From contig JASLYQ010000003.1 in NCBI GenBank assembly GCA_030739735.1, positions 1-64,000 of the forward strand: a stretch of 64,000 bases of DNA, in the 5' to 3' direction. Every line of letters starts with the position of its first letter. Position 1 is the first letter of the stretch. Of the stretch, positions 34,333-42,657 are shown one piece after another. Made by a program: the position numbers and the translations under genes. The notes beneath the pieces were generated by a model, which made no database searches, had not been told where the DNA came from, and worked only from the letters and a program-made list of their open reading frames with translations. This DNA is from Alphaproteobacteria bacterium. Its GTDB lineage: Bacteria > Pseudomonadota > Alphaproteobacteria > UBA7887.

Positions 34333-35465
34333 ACGTGGTGGCTGATTCGACATCGATGGACTCGCCCTTCTCGCGGATCGAGGACCTGATCGACGACGCG
34401 CGTAACGGCCGCATGTTCGTTCTAGTTGATGATGAAGGTCGAGAGAACGAGGGCGATCTGATAGTGCCGGCTGAGTTCGCCACGCCAGAAGCGATCAATT
34501 TTATGGCTCGCCACGGTCGCGGGCTGGTCTGCTTGGCGCTATCGCCAGACCGCGCAACCAAGCTTGAACTCGAGCCGATGCAGCGGCGCAACGTCAAGCG
34601 CTTTGACACCGCGTTCACGGTCTCTATCGAGGCGACCGATGGAGTCTCTACGGGTATCTCCGCCTCTGACCGCGCCCATACCATCCACACCGCCATCGAC
34701 CCCCGTAGCACCGCTACTGACATTACGACGCCCGGGCACGTCTTTCCCGTCGTGGCGCGCGATGGTGGTGTTTTGGTGCGCGCCGGCCACACTGAAGCGG
34801 CAGTCGATGTTGCGCGCCTCGCCGGCCTGGAGCCAGCTGGGGTGATCTGCGAGATCATGAATGACGACGGCTCTATGGCGCGACGCGACGATCTCATCGC
34901 CTATTGCCAGAAGCACGGTCTCAAGATCGGCACGATCGCCGACCTCATCGCCTATCGCCGTCGCGTCGACCGCGTTGTCGAGCGGTTGCTGGAGCGGGAC
35001 TTTGAGAGCCGTTGGGGCGGCAACTTCCGCATGATCGTGTACGTCAATACTGCGGACGGGACCGAACACGCGGCACTGGTCAAGGGCAATCTTGGCGGCG
35101 ATGCACCGGTGCTCGTGCGCATGCACCGGGTCAATCCGTTGATCGATATCATGGGCGACACCGCGACGGGGCGCGGCGATGAATTGCATCGGGCCATGGA
35201 GTTGATCGCCGAAGAAGGTCGTGGCGTCGTTGTAGTCATCCGTGCGGCACGCCCGGATTCGCTGTCGACGCTGCTTGAGGGGCACGAGATTGAGCCCGAC
35301 GAGAGCGGCGGCGCCCTGCGTGCTTACGGCACCGGGGCGCAAATCCTGCTTGATCTCGGTATTCGCGAGATGGTGCTGCTGAGCAATTCCGAGCGCATAG
35401 TGGTCGGCCTCGGGGGCTTCGGTCTCAGCATCGCCGGACGCCGGCCGATCAAAGGCGGAGACTGA
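34329..35465 (+). CDS. ribB: 3,4-dihydroxy-2-butanone-4-phosphate synthase with degenerate GTP cyclohydrolase II domain (RibBX type)
   Basis: 378 residues from the ATG at 34329. The N-terminal domain (about 15-215) is intact: 'VLVDDEGRENEGDLIVPAEF', 'TDGVSTGISASDRAHTI' and 'PGHVFPVVARDGGVLVRAGH'. The C-terminal domain has the GTP cyclohydrolase II fold, but the three zinc cysteines of RibA are missing: the segment reads 'VRMHRVNPLIDIMGDTATGR', and 'EEGRGVVVVIRAA' replaces the RQEGRG-IGL site. GTP cyclohydrolase activity is therefore not expected, as described for RibBX proteins, so a separate RibA must exist outside the window. Confidence 0.93.
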   Translation: MNVVADSTSMDSPFSRIEDLIDDARNGRMFVLVDDEGRENEGDLIVPAEFATPEAINFMARHGRGLVCLALSPDRATKLELEPMQRRNVKRFDTAFTVSIEATDGVSTGISASDRAHTIHTAIDPRSTATDITTPGHVFPVVARDGGVLVRAGHTEAAVDVARLAGLEPAGVICEIMNDDGSMARRDDLIAYCQKHGLKIGTIADLIAYRRRVDRVVERLLERDFESRWGGNFRMIVYVNTADGTEHAALVKGNLGGDAPVLVRMHRVNPLIDIMGDTATGRGDELHRAMELIAEEGRGVVVVIRAARPDSLSTLLEGHEIEPDESGGALRAYGTGAQILLDLGIREMVLLSNSERIVVGLGGFGLSIAGRRPIKGGD

Positions 35466-35466
35466 G

Positions 35467-35916
35467 ATGGCGGGATTGCCTTTCGCCCCACGCGTGCTAC
35501 TGGTGGTGGCGCGCTACTACGAAGACATCGCCGCCGAGCTCGAGGCCGGTGCGGTTGCTGCTCTCGAAGCCTCCGGGGCAAGTTGGGAGAGTGTCGCCGT
35601 ACCCGGCGCGCTGGAGATACCCGGCGCAATTGCCAGCGCCCACCGCCTTGGCGCCTATGACGGCTATGTCGCACTCGGCTGCATCATCCGTGGTGAGACC
35701 AGCCACTATGATATTGTCGCCGGCGAGAGCGCACGCGGGTTGACCAGCCTTGCCATTGACCATGGTGCTGCGCTCGGCAATGGTATCTTAACTACCGAAG
35801 ACTACGACCAGGCCATGAAGCGTGCCGCTGTGTTAGACGGCAACAAGGGCGCTGTAGCGGTTGAGGCATGTCTCGCCCTAATCGATTTGGCACGGCGTTT
35901 CGCGAGCGACGCGTGA
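35467..35916 (+). CDS. ribH: 6,7-dimethyl-8-ribityllumazine synthase
   Basis: 149 residues, usual size. 'VLLVVARYYEDIAAELEAGA', 'VAVPGALEIPGAIASAHRLG' and the catalytic 'GCIIRGETSHYDIVAGESAR' with the His in 'SHYD'. It forms the lumazine precursor from the RibB and RibD products. It starts one base after ribB, and its stop overlaps the likely nusB GTG start. Confidence 0.97.
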   Translation: MAGLPFAPRVLLVVARYYEDIAAELEAGAVAALEASGASWESVAVPGALEIPGAIASAHRLGAYDGYVALGCIIRGETSHYDIVAGESARGLTSLAIDHGAALGNGILTTEDYDQAMKRAAVLDGNKGAVAVEACLALIDLARRFASDA

Positions 35917-36380
35917 GTGCTGCGGCTGACAGCGCGCTCGCGGCCCGACGCGGCGCCCGCCTGGCGGCTGTGCAAGCGATGTATCAGATTGATTTGGTCG
36001 GTACCGAGGCTGAGACCGTTGTTGCCGAGATGGCCGCGCGCCCATCGCCGACTGGCGCGCTTGATAAGGCTTTTTTGCGACGCCTCGCTGATGGTGCACT
36101 TGCGCATGCTGAGGCGCTAGATGCGGCGATCTCCGAGACTTTGCGCGAAGGCTGGTCACTTGCACGTCTGTCGCTCACCATGCGGGGAATTTTGCGCGTC
36201 GCGACCTACGAGATTCGAGATTGCCTCGATGTGCCACCGCGTGTTGCGGTCAGCGAATATGTTGCCATCGCGCACAGCTTTTTCGACGAGGACGAGGCGG
36301 GCTTCGTTAATGGCGCGCTGGAGACCTTGGCGCGGCGTCTGCGGGCGGTGGAATGGGCTGATGGCCAACAGGGCAAGTGA
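35913..36380 (+). CDS. nusB: Transcription antitermination factor NusB
   Basis: 155 residues from the GTG at 35913, which overlaps the ribH stop (GTGA). An ATG at 35868 is also in frame but lies inside ribH and adds an unusual tail. The helical RNA-binding N-terminus is 'ARRGARLAAVQAMYQIDLVG'; the C-terminal half has 'RVAVSEYVAIAHSFFDEDEA' and 'FVNGALETLARRLR'. NusB works with NusE at boxA in rRNA antitermination. Its end overlaps thiL by 20 bases. Confidence 0.94.
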   Translation: MSAAADSALAARRGARLAAVQAMYQIDLVGTEAETVVAEMAARPSPTGALDKAFLRRLADGALAHAEALDAAISETLREGWSLARLSLTMRGILRVATYEIRDCLDVPPRVAVSEYVAIAHSFFDEDEAGFVNGALETLARRLRAVEWADGQQGK

Positions 36381-37293
36381 GTTCGCGCTGATCGAAACGC
36401 TCTTCCGCCCTCTGTCCGAGGGCTTTCCCGGCGCACTGGGACTTAAGGACGATGCGGCGTTATTATCGGCCGACGAAGAGCTGGCGGTGACCCAGGATGG
36501 CCTCGTCGCCGGGGTGCATTTTCCCCTGGACGAGACGCCAGAAGCGATCGCCGCCAAGGCACTGCGCGTAAACCTCAGCGACCTTGCCGCGATGGGCGCT
36601 GCGCCGCTAGCCTATCTGCTTACCCTAGCGCTACCGGACGAGATTGACGGGACTTGGCTGCGCCGCTTCTGTGCCAGCCTCGGCGAGGAGCAGGGGCGCT
36701 GGGGTATCATGCTTGCCGGTGGCGATACGGTCTCGACGCCCGGCCCACTGATGCTTTCTATCACTGCATTAGGCACAGTACCTGTTGGTGCCGCATTGCG
36801 TCGATCGGGTGCGCGGCCGGGGGATTCAGTCTATGTCTCGGGCACTATCGGCGATGGTGTTCTGGGCCTCGCGGTCCTGAGGGGAGAGTTGTCCGCTGCC
36901 GGGTGCGGGTCGCTCGTCGAGCGCCTGCGCCTACCGACACCTCGCGTGGCGCTCGGCCGCGCCCTCATCGGCGTGGCAAGCGCTTGCGCTGATATCTCTG
37001 ACGGGCTCGTCGCCGATACCGGCCATATTGCTGAGGCCTCGGGTGTCGCCATCGCGATAGATGCCGCAGCGGTGCCCCTGTCGGATGCTGCCAAGGCGGT
37101 TGTGGCGGAGGAACCTGCCTGGTTTCCTCGCATGCTAACAGGTGGCGATGACTACGAGCTGGTGTTTACTGCAGGTGAAGCCGTCGCAGAGGGAATACCA
37201 ATAGGTAGCGTCGAACCAGGGCGGGGTGTCACAGTCCTGGCCGCCGACGGCACTCCCATGACTTTCGACGATTGCGGCTACCGTCACTTCTGA
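36361..37293 (+). CDS. thiL: Thiamine-monophosphate kinase
   Basis: 310 residues from the ATG at 36361, inside the last 20 bases of nusB. Hallmarks are 'SEFALIETLFRPLSEGFPGA', metal-binding 'LKDDAALLS', 'TQDGLVAGVHF', 'LRVNLSDLAAMGAAPLAYLL', 'GGDTVSTPGPLMLSITALG' and 'DISDGLVADTGHIAEAS'. It phosphorylates thiamine phosphate to the diphosphate. It ends the rib/nus/thi block and converges on a lipoprotein gene with a 10-base overlap of the 3' ends. Confidence 0.96.
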   Translation: MANRASEFALIETLFRPLSEGFPGALGLKDDAALLSADEELAVTQDGLVAGVHFPLDETPEAIAAKALRVNLSDLAAMGAAPLAYLLTLALPDEIDGTWLRRFCASLGEEQGRWGIMLAGGDTVSTPGPLMLSITALGTVPVGAALRRSGARPGDSVYVSGTIGDGVLGLAVLRGELSAAGCGSLVERLRLPTPRVALGRALIGVASACADISDGLVADTGHIAEASGVAIAIDAAAVPLSDAAKAVVAEEPAWFPRMLTGGDDYELVFTAGEAVAEGIPIGSVEPGRGVTVLAADGTPMTFDDCGYRHF

Positions 37294-37859
37294 TCGTTCG
37301 GCAGGGTCAGCGAGCGAAAGATGTTCTCGACAGCCTCGCGGTGGGCGTCAAAATAAACTGCGTCGGTGCCGATATAGAGCAGCAGGTGCAGGATTTTTTC
37401 TGCATCAATGGCGCCGCAGGCTAGGCCACGATAGGCAAGACCGTCGCTAGAAAAAAAAGTGATATCGAAGCGAAAGCCCGAGAGGCTGCCAAAGGCGGCC
37501 GGGCGCAGATTGCTGAAATCGGCATCGTTGGTCCCGACCTGGGCCAGACTGGCGAGCACGAAGTCGGCGACATCACTGGCGCGCATGCTCGTACGGTAGC
37601 GCGGCACGCCGTCATCGGGCCGTGGGCTGCTGTTGTCGAATAGCGCGTCACCGTCCTTGATGGTCGCGTAAAGCCGCAAGTTTTGCAGCGGGAGGCCGTC
37701 GACTGTCCACTGTTCCATGGGCGCCAGGGGAAAGCGGCTCCAGGCGATGGGGGTGGTTACCTCGTAGGCGCCATTGATCGACTGCGTGCCTGGCTCCACC
37801 AAGGTTACCTGCTCGCAGGATGCGGCGAGTAACAGCGCCGCGGCGAAAACGAGCCTCAT
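37284..37859 (-). CDS. Putative lipoprotein, unknown function
   Basis: 191 residues with a lipoprotein signal (MRLVFAAALLLAASCEQ, lipid Cys near 15). The mature domain contains 'VTTPIAWSRFPLAPMEQWTV' and a C-terminal 'DAVYFDAHREAVENIFRSL'. It would be anchored to a membrane on the periplasmic side. It is last in a three-gene minus-strand set of lipoprotein-like genes, each overlapping the next by four bases. I do not know the family; coupling to the M48 protease suggests a shared envelope job. Confidence 0.8.
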   Translation of the reverse strand: MRLVFAAALLLAASCEQVTLVEPGTQSINGAYEVTTPIAWSRFPLAPMEQWTVDGLPLQNLRLYATIKDGDALFDNSSPRPDDGVPRYRTSMRASDVADFVLASLAQVGTNDADFSNLRPAAFGSLSGFRFDITFFSSDGLAYRGLACGAIDAEKILHLLLYIGTDAVYFDAHREAVENIFRSLTLPNDQK

Positions 37860-38977
37860 TTGAGTTCCTTGATATAGGCACGGATCATCGCCGTGTCCTT
37901 GGCTTGCGGAGCGGTTACGAGATAGCGGGTAAAGGCGCGCAGGGCCTCGCTATCGCGGCCGAGCGACCACAAGGTAAGCCCAAGCCCGCGATGGGCTACG
38001 GCTGGTGCCTCTGGGCTCACCACAGCCATACGATAGGCGGCCAAGGCCTTCTTAGTTTCGCCGCTGCGGCGGAACATCTCGCCGCGCCAGTAACTCGCCA
38101 CGCCGTTATCGCCGAGGCGTTGCAGCACCACGTCCAGCGCGCCGTAGCGACCCTTGCCAATTTCCGCAGCGATCCACTCGTTGCGATGGCGTGCGACGGC
38201 TGCGTCAAAGCGCCCGGCGAAGCGCTCGCCACCCCGCATGTCGGCGAGCGCCGCAAGATTGGTTAGGCGCTCGTCGCTGGCCGGATGGGTTGAAAGCAGC
38301 ACGGGCGGCGCTTGGTCTTCATCCATAGCGTCCTGCTCGGCCAGTGCATTGCGCCAGACGGCGGCAGCAGCCTCGGCATCGTAGCTGGCCGCGACGAGGC
38401 GTTCGAAGCCAAGGCTATCGGCCTCGCGCTCCTGCTCCCGCGAGTAACTAAGCAAGGCGAGCTGAGTGGCAAGCTGCACGAGATTGCCGGCGCCACCATA
38501 GCCCCCGACTGCTGCGGCGATCGAAAGGAATGTTACCGCTGATGTGGCCGCGCGCGTCGAGCGCCAGCGCTCAAGCGTGTGGCGGCGCTGATAGTGGGCG
38601 ACCTCGTGGCCGAGCACGGCAGCGAGCTGGGCCTCGTTCTCGACGCGCAGTAGCAGGCCTGTCCAGACCGTCATAAAGCCGTTCGGTGCCATTGAGGCGT
38701 TGAAGCCTGCGCGCTCGACAACATAAACGCGGATGTCGCCGCAATAGTCGCTGGCGACGCGGCAGGCCACCTCTCTCACATAGGCTTGCAAGGTTTCATC
38801 TGCGACCAGAGCACCCGAGGTCAGGAGGGCACTCTCGGCTTGCTCCATCTCAGCCCATATGCCGCGCTCGTCGTGCTCCGCCACCACCTGGTCGGTGTCG
38901 CCGGGTGCGATGTCAGGCAATGACTGGGCGCAGGCGCTAGTGATCAGAAGCGTGCAGGCCGTCGCCAGAGTTCTCAC
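37856..38977 (-). CDS. M48 family metalloprotease with TPR-like tail, exported
   Basis: 373 residues. An export signal with possible lipobox (LLITSAC, Cys near 16) precedes the M48 domain: 'MAPNGFMTVWTGLLLRVENE', the zinc site 'VLGHEVAHYQRRH' (HEVAH 124-128), the third ligand in 'QEREADSLGFERL', and 'LLSTHPASDERLTNL'. The last 100 residues look like helical tetratricopeptide-type repeats. This is the BepA/LoiP-like envelope protease layout, associated with outer-membrane protein quality control. Coupled to lipoprotein genes on both sides. Confidence 0.92.
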   Translation of the reverse strand: MRTLATACTLLITSACAQSLPDIAPGDTDQVVAEHDERGIWAEMEQAESALLTSGALVADETLQAYVREVACRVASDYCGDIRVYVVERAGFNASMAPNGFMTVWTGLLLRVENEAQLAAVLGHEVAHYQRRHTLERWRSTRAATSAVTFLSIAAAVGGYGGAGNLVQLATQLALLSYSREQEREADSLGFERLVAASYDAEAAAAVWRNALAEQDAMDEDQAPPVLLSTHPASDERLTNLAALADMRGGERFAGRFDAAVARHRNEWIAAEIGKGRYGALDVVLQRLGDNGVASYWRGEMFRRSGETKKALAAYRMAVVSPEAPAVAHRGLGLTLWSLGRDSEALRAFTRYLVTAPQAKDTAMIRAYIKELK

Positions 38978-39672
38978 AATGGCAGCCCATCGAGCAGCCG
39001 CCGTGTGGTCTCGCGCGCGCCCTTTTCCTGGCGCGGGTCGCCGACGCTGCTGTTGAGACTGTTGAACCAGATGATACGGCCGTCATTGAGGTCGACCAGG
39101 GAGATGAAACCGAATTGCTGACCACCCTGCACTACAGCGCCGAGCGCGGCGCCGATCACCATCAGGGCAACGCGCCCAGAACTGGAAAAGCTGTCGCGAA
39201 AAGTGAGGAAGAGGGCGTAGTCGGCCTCGTAATCCTCGCGCAAAACAGCGATGCCAGGGCCGAGGGTATAATCAAGCACCGGCTTGGTCGGCAACGCCAG
39301 GCTTGGCAGCTGACCGTGGAAGAGAATGGCCGAGCCGACGGCATCGTGCAGCTTGACCAATTGCTGATGCTCGGGGTGGTGACGCAGCAAGCTGTTCTGT
39401 GGCGGCGCGTAGGCGAGGACGTTGGCGGCGTGCTTCGCAAAATGCTCGCCAAGAGCTGTGGCGATGTTCTGGCGTGCTGTCTCGGTCCATTCCGCATTAG
39501 GCTCGAGCAACCCGGCGACGGTAATTTCGTACAGCGCAATATTGGTTGGCATTACCAGAACGGAAACCGTCTCCGCCGACCGTGCGAACTCAAGCTCTGG
39601 TAGCAGCGGATCCGTGCGCACGCAAGCCGCTAGCATCAGCAACAGAAAACCCAGCGATGTACCTGCTCTCAT
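38974..39672 (-). CDS. Putative lipoprotein, unknown function
   Basis: About 232 residues from the ATG at 39672, which begins a lipoprotein signal (MRAGTSLGFLLLMLAACV, lipobox LAAC); the earlier start at 39696 adds eight residues. The mature part includes 'TVSVLVMPTNIALYEITVAG', a glycine-rich stretch near 'ALMVIGAALGAVVQGGQ' that may touch the membrane, and 'FGFISLVDLNDGRIIWFNSL', like periplasmic lipoproteins that export or assembly systems use. First gene of the M48 operon. Confidence 0.82.
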   Translation of the reverse strand: MRAGTSLGFLLLMLAACVRTDPLLPELEFARSAETVSVLVMPTNIALYEITVAGLLEPNAEWTETARQNIATALGEHFAKHAANVLAYAPPQNSLLRHHPEHQQLVKLHDAVGSAILFHGQLPSLALPTKPVLDYTLGPGIAVLREDYEADYALFLTFRDSFSSSGRVALMVIGAALGAVVQGGQQFGFISLVDLNDGRIIWFNSLNSSVGDPRQEKGARETTRRLLDGLPL

Positions 39673-39725
39673 CATCTCCTGCTCATAGCACCCCAAGCGA
39701 GGTTCGTGCTACCTACCGGATATGA

Positions 39726-40120
39726 GGGGGGCAAGCCATTGTCTTTGGTGTACTGTTGGGCGCTCTGACCGCGTTCACCTGGGGTCGGCTGCGACAAGCC
39801 GTAGTGGCGGTGCTGGCGCCGATGCTGGTGGCGACCATGCTTCTCTCGGATATGATCAACAATGCCGCCATAACGCTGGTCATGGCGCCGATCGCCGTTG
39901 GCATTACCGAGACCCTGGGGGTCGGTCGCGATGCTTTTCTGATGGCGGTAGCAATGGGGGCAACGTGTTCTTTTTGACACCCATCGGCCGGCAGTCGAAC
40001 ACGTTGGTGATGGGGCCGGGCAGCTACCGCTTCGGTGACCATTGGCGTGTGGGTCTGCCGCTGGAAGTGGCGGTCGTGCTCGTTGGCGTGCCGATGATCG
40101 TGCTCGTACCGCCGATATGA
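39726..40120 (+). pseudogene. SLC13/DASS-type permease C-terminal remnant with frameshift
   Basis: A decayed transporter end in two frames. Frame one reads '[20 protein letters not shown]' up to 'AMGATCSF' and stops at 39975-39977. The other frame continues '[20 protein letters not shown]' then '[13 protein letters not shown]' to 40120. Joined, they match the end of SLC13-type carriers, including the intact gene at the right edge (SCSFASPIGYQTNLLVMAPG). Restoring one T in the T-run near 39970-39974 reconnects them. The N-terminal three quarters are missing. Confidence 0.75.
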
Positions 40121-40204
40121 TTACCACATCATATAGGCGAGCTGGTCCATATTCAGGTAGAAGACGAGCCCGGATACCGCGAGGATGATGATACAAGCGT
40201 TCAT
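40121..40204 (-). CDS. Candidate 27-residue single-span membrane microprotein
   Basis: The ATG at 40204 has a strong AGAAAGG site six bases upstream. Residues 2-18 are hydrophobic (NACIIILAVSGLVFYLN) and form one short membrane span; the tail is 'MDQLAYMMW' and stop. It abuts the stop of the SLC13 remnant on the other strand and diverges from dgoK. It is too short for routine gene callers. The clean ribosome-binding site and membrane-like sequence are the evidence; no homologue is known to me. Confidence 0.5.
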   Translation of the reverse strand: MNACIIILAVSGLVFYLNMDQLAYMMW

Positions 40205-40252
40205 GTCAAACCTTTCTGCGACGAACCTAACCTCGCGCTTCTGGACGGCACA

Positions 40253-41185
40253 GTGACGGGGATCACGGATACGGCATTGATCGGCATCGACTGGGGCACC
40301 ACTGCCCTGCGTGCCTATCGCTTCGGCGGCGACGGCGCCGTCGTCGATCGCCGCGCCAGTGCGCACGGAATCTTGGCGGTCGCCGGGGGTGGCTTTGATG
40401 CGGTGTTTGAAGAAACAGTTGCGGGCTGGCCCGACTGCCCGGTGGTGATCTCCGGTATGATCACGAGCCGCCAGGGCTGGTTGGAGCTACCCTATCTGAT
40501 GTGCCCGGCCCCGGTGGGCACTTTGGCGGATGCCCTGCACCGGCACCGATGCGAAAGCGGTCGCACCGTGCACTTCGTGACCGGCCTTAAGGTGCGCGAC
40601 ACCGCGGGTGTACCAGACGTGATGCGTGGTGAGGAAACGCAGATCCTCGGCGCTATCACGGTGGGCGCTACGGAGCCGCGCCTTCTGGTGCTGCCAGGTA
40701 CCCATAGCAAGTGGGTCCTGGTCAAAGGTGACGAGGTATCCGGGTTCTCTACTTTCATGACCGGCGAAGTCTTTGCCGTGCTCAAGGAGCACTCGATACT
40801 CGGGCGCATGACGACCGGCGAGACGAGAGATCAAGCGGCCTGGCGGCGCGGTGTCGCGTACGGGCTCGACGAGAGCAGTGATCATGGAGGACTGTTGCGG
40901 CGTCTGTTCAGCGCCCGCAGTCTGGCGCTTTTCGATGAGCTGCCGCGGGCCGGCGTTGCGTCATACCTGTCCGGGTTGCTGCTGGGGGCGGAGGTGCGCG
41001 AGGCACGGCATTTCTTTGGCGCGCGCGTGAGTGGGGGGTCCGTGCTGTTGCTCGGTAGTGCCGCACTCTGCGATCTCTACGCCGAGGCGCTGGCGTTTGC
41101 CGGGTTATCGGCCGAGCGTGGACCCGACGATGCGGCAGCGCGGGGCCATTGGCGAATCGCCGCCGCTGCGGATTTGCTGACATGA
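40253..41185 (+). CDS. dgoK: 2-dehydro-3-deoxygalactonokinase
   Basis: 310 residues starting at a GTG. The sugar-kinase (ASKHA-like) N-terminus reads 'ALIGIDWGTTALRAYRFGGD' and 'ADGRV'-like loops are replaced by the DgoK-specific 'VVISGMITSRQGWLELPYL' and 'VLPGTHSKWVLVKGDEVSGF'. It phosphorylates 2-keto-3-deoxygalactonate (De Ley-Doudoroff route). The start of the aldolase overlaps its stop (ATGA). With the UxaA-like/SDR/KduD-like genes at 16-22 kb this supports keto-deoxy sugar acid use. Confidence 0.93.
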   Translation: MTGITDTALIGIDWGTTALRAYRFGGDGAVVDRRASAHGILAVAGGGFDAVFEETVAGWPDCPVVISGMITSRQGWLELPYLMCPAPVGTLADALHRHRCESGRTVHFVTGLKVRDTAGVPDVMRGEETQILGAITVGATEPRLLVLPGTHSKWVLVKGDEVSGFSTFMTGEVFAVLKEHSILGRMTTGETRDQAAWRRGVAYGLDESSDHGGLLRRLFSARSLALFDELPRAGVASYLSGLLLGAEVREARHFFGARVSGGSVLLLGSAALCDLYAEALAFAGLSAERGPDDAAARGHWRIAAAADLLT

Positions 41186-41799
41186 TGGATTTGGGCGCAT
41201 TGCCGTTGGTCGCTATTTTGCGTGGTGTCGAGCCGGGGGAGGTGGTGGCGATCGGCGAGGCGCTAGTCGCGGAGGGTTTTCGTATCGTCGAGGTGCCGTT
41301 GAACTCGCCGCAACCGCTCGATAGCATCGCGAGACTGGTCAAAAATTTGGGCAATGACGTGCTCATCGGCGCCGGCACTGTGCGCGATCCGGACGACATC
41401 GCGCGCATCGCCAATGCCGGCGGGCGTCTCATCGTTATGCCCCACAGTGATGCGCGTGTGATTGCGGAGGCCAAGCGGCAGCATCTCTTCTGCCTGCCAG
41501 GGGTGGCGACGCCTACGGAGGCCTTTGCGGCACTCGCCTCCGGCGCCGACGGGCTTAAAATGTTTCCGGCCGAGGCGCTGCCGCCACTCACGCTTAAGGC
41601 CTGGCGCGCGGTGCTGCCGAAAGACTTGCCGTTGTTGCCGGTTGGCGGTATCGCGCCTAACACCATGGCCCCTTATGTCAGCGCAGGTGCTGCCGGATTC
41701 GGGCTTGGCTCGGCGCTGTACAAGCCAGGCATGACAGCGGGCGACGTGATGACGAGCGCTCGCGCTTTCGCCGACGCCTGGGCTGCGCTCAGTCGCTAA
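41182..41799 (+). CDS. dgoA: 2-dehydro-3-deoxy-6-phosphogalactonate aldolase
   Basis: 205 residues from the ATG at 41182, overlapping the dgoK stop. KDPG/KDPGal class I aldolase: 'PLVAILRGVEPGEVVAIGEA', catalytic Glu in 'GFRIVEVPLNSP', 'VLIGAGTVRDPDD', 'LFCLPGVATPTEAF' and the Schiff-base Lys in 'GADGLKMFPAEALPP'. Pairing with dgoK favours KDPGal over KDPG. It yields pyruvate and glyceraldehyde-3-P. It converges on the UDG gene with an 11-base 3' overlap. Confidence 0.94.
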   Translation: MMDLGALPLVAILRGVEPGEVVAIGEALVAEGFRIVEVPLNSPQPLDSIARLVKNLGNDVLIGAGTVRDPDDIARIANAGGRLIVMPHSDARVIAEAKRQHLFCLPGVATPTEAFAALASGADGLKMFPAEALPPLTLKAWRAVLPKDLPLLPVGGIAPNTMAPYVSAGAAGFGLGSALYKPGMTAGDVMTSARAFADAWAALSR

Positions 41800-42430
41800 G
41801 CCGTCTGCAGATGGCGGCAAAGACGGCGTCGAACATAGCTGGTGTCAGGCGGCCGGTGTTCGTGTTGTAGCGTGAGCAATGATAGCTGTTGAAGAGCCGC
41901 AACCCTTCTCCCAGCGTGTGCTCGCCGCCGTGGCTGAAAGGATGGTCCCTCCGCTTTTTATCTCGTGTCGCTAGCACCGCATCATGGGCGATGTGTCCGA
42001 GTGCGAGCAGTATCCGCAAGCGTGGCATGGCGTTGATTTCCTGGCGCAGAAAATCGCGGCAGGCCTTGATCTCAGCCTTGATGGGCTTGTTGTCGGGCGG
42101 CACGCAGCGCACCGCATTGGTGATGCGGCAGTTGCACATAACGAGCCCGTCGTCTGGTCGGGCGTCGTAGACACCCTCGGCAAAGCCGTGCGCCAGCAGG
42201 GTCGGGTAGAGCAGGTCGCCCGCAGCGTCACCAGTGAAAGGACGCCCGGTGCGATTGGCCCCGCGCAGTCCTGGTGCTAGCCCGACCACGAGCAGTGCCG
42301 AGTCCACGGCGCCAAACGATGCCACCGGCGCATTGAGAGAATCCGGCAGGTGCCGGCGGTTGTCCGCGCGAAAAGTCACCAGCCGCGGACAGAGCGCGCA
42401 GTCCGGGCTTGGCTGTGTCATGGCGCTCAT
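41789..42430 (-). CDS. Uracil-DNA glycosylase, family 5 (UdgB-like), Fe-S
   Basis: About 213 residues from the ATG at 42430 (an ATG at 42421 is also possible). The active-site motif reads 'VVGLAPGLRGANRTGRPFTG', and the second motif 'YHCSRYNTNTGRLTP' matches the family 5 pattern HPSxxNTxTGRLT, with Cys in place of Pro. Cysteines for a 4Fe-4S cluster are visible in 'CALCPRLV' and 'MCNCRITNAVRCVPPDNKP'. It removes uracil and some other deaminated bases from DNA. Confidence 0.9.
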   Translation of the reverse strand: MSAMTQPSPDCALCPRLVTFRADNRRHLPDSLNAPVASFGAVDSALLVVGLAPGLRGANRTGRPFTGDAAGDLLYPTLLAHGFAEGVYDARPDDGLVMCNCRITNAVRCVPPDNKPIKAEIKACRDFLRQEINAMPRLRILLALGHIAHDAVLATRDKKRRDHPFSHGGEHTLGEGLRLFNSYHCSRYNTNTGRLTPAMFDAVFAAICRRLSD

Positions 42431-42657
42431 ACCAGGGCTTGGCGATAAAGACCCATTGGATAGATCGAGACGGCTTCTCGAGCAGGAGCAGTGCACAGGG
42501 TGATGCGGGGACACCTTTCAAGCGTCGTGATGTATCCGGAAAGCCGACTCGGGTCACTGCGGGTCACTTTACGTGGGGTGATACGATGGCGCGTACGACT
42601 CTTAGCCCGCGGTGAAAATCGTGCGGTTAAGTGGGTCTTTATCATCGGCCCTTGATA

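Noticed and set aside
42409-42615. 68-codon plus ORF in the spacer between the UDG and NYN genes
   Set aside because: Its first half lies antisense to the UDG N-terminus, no ribosome-binding site is visible, and the sequence resembles nothing known. Only the imperfect direct repeat GGTCACTGCGGGTCACT near 42553 stood out.
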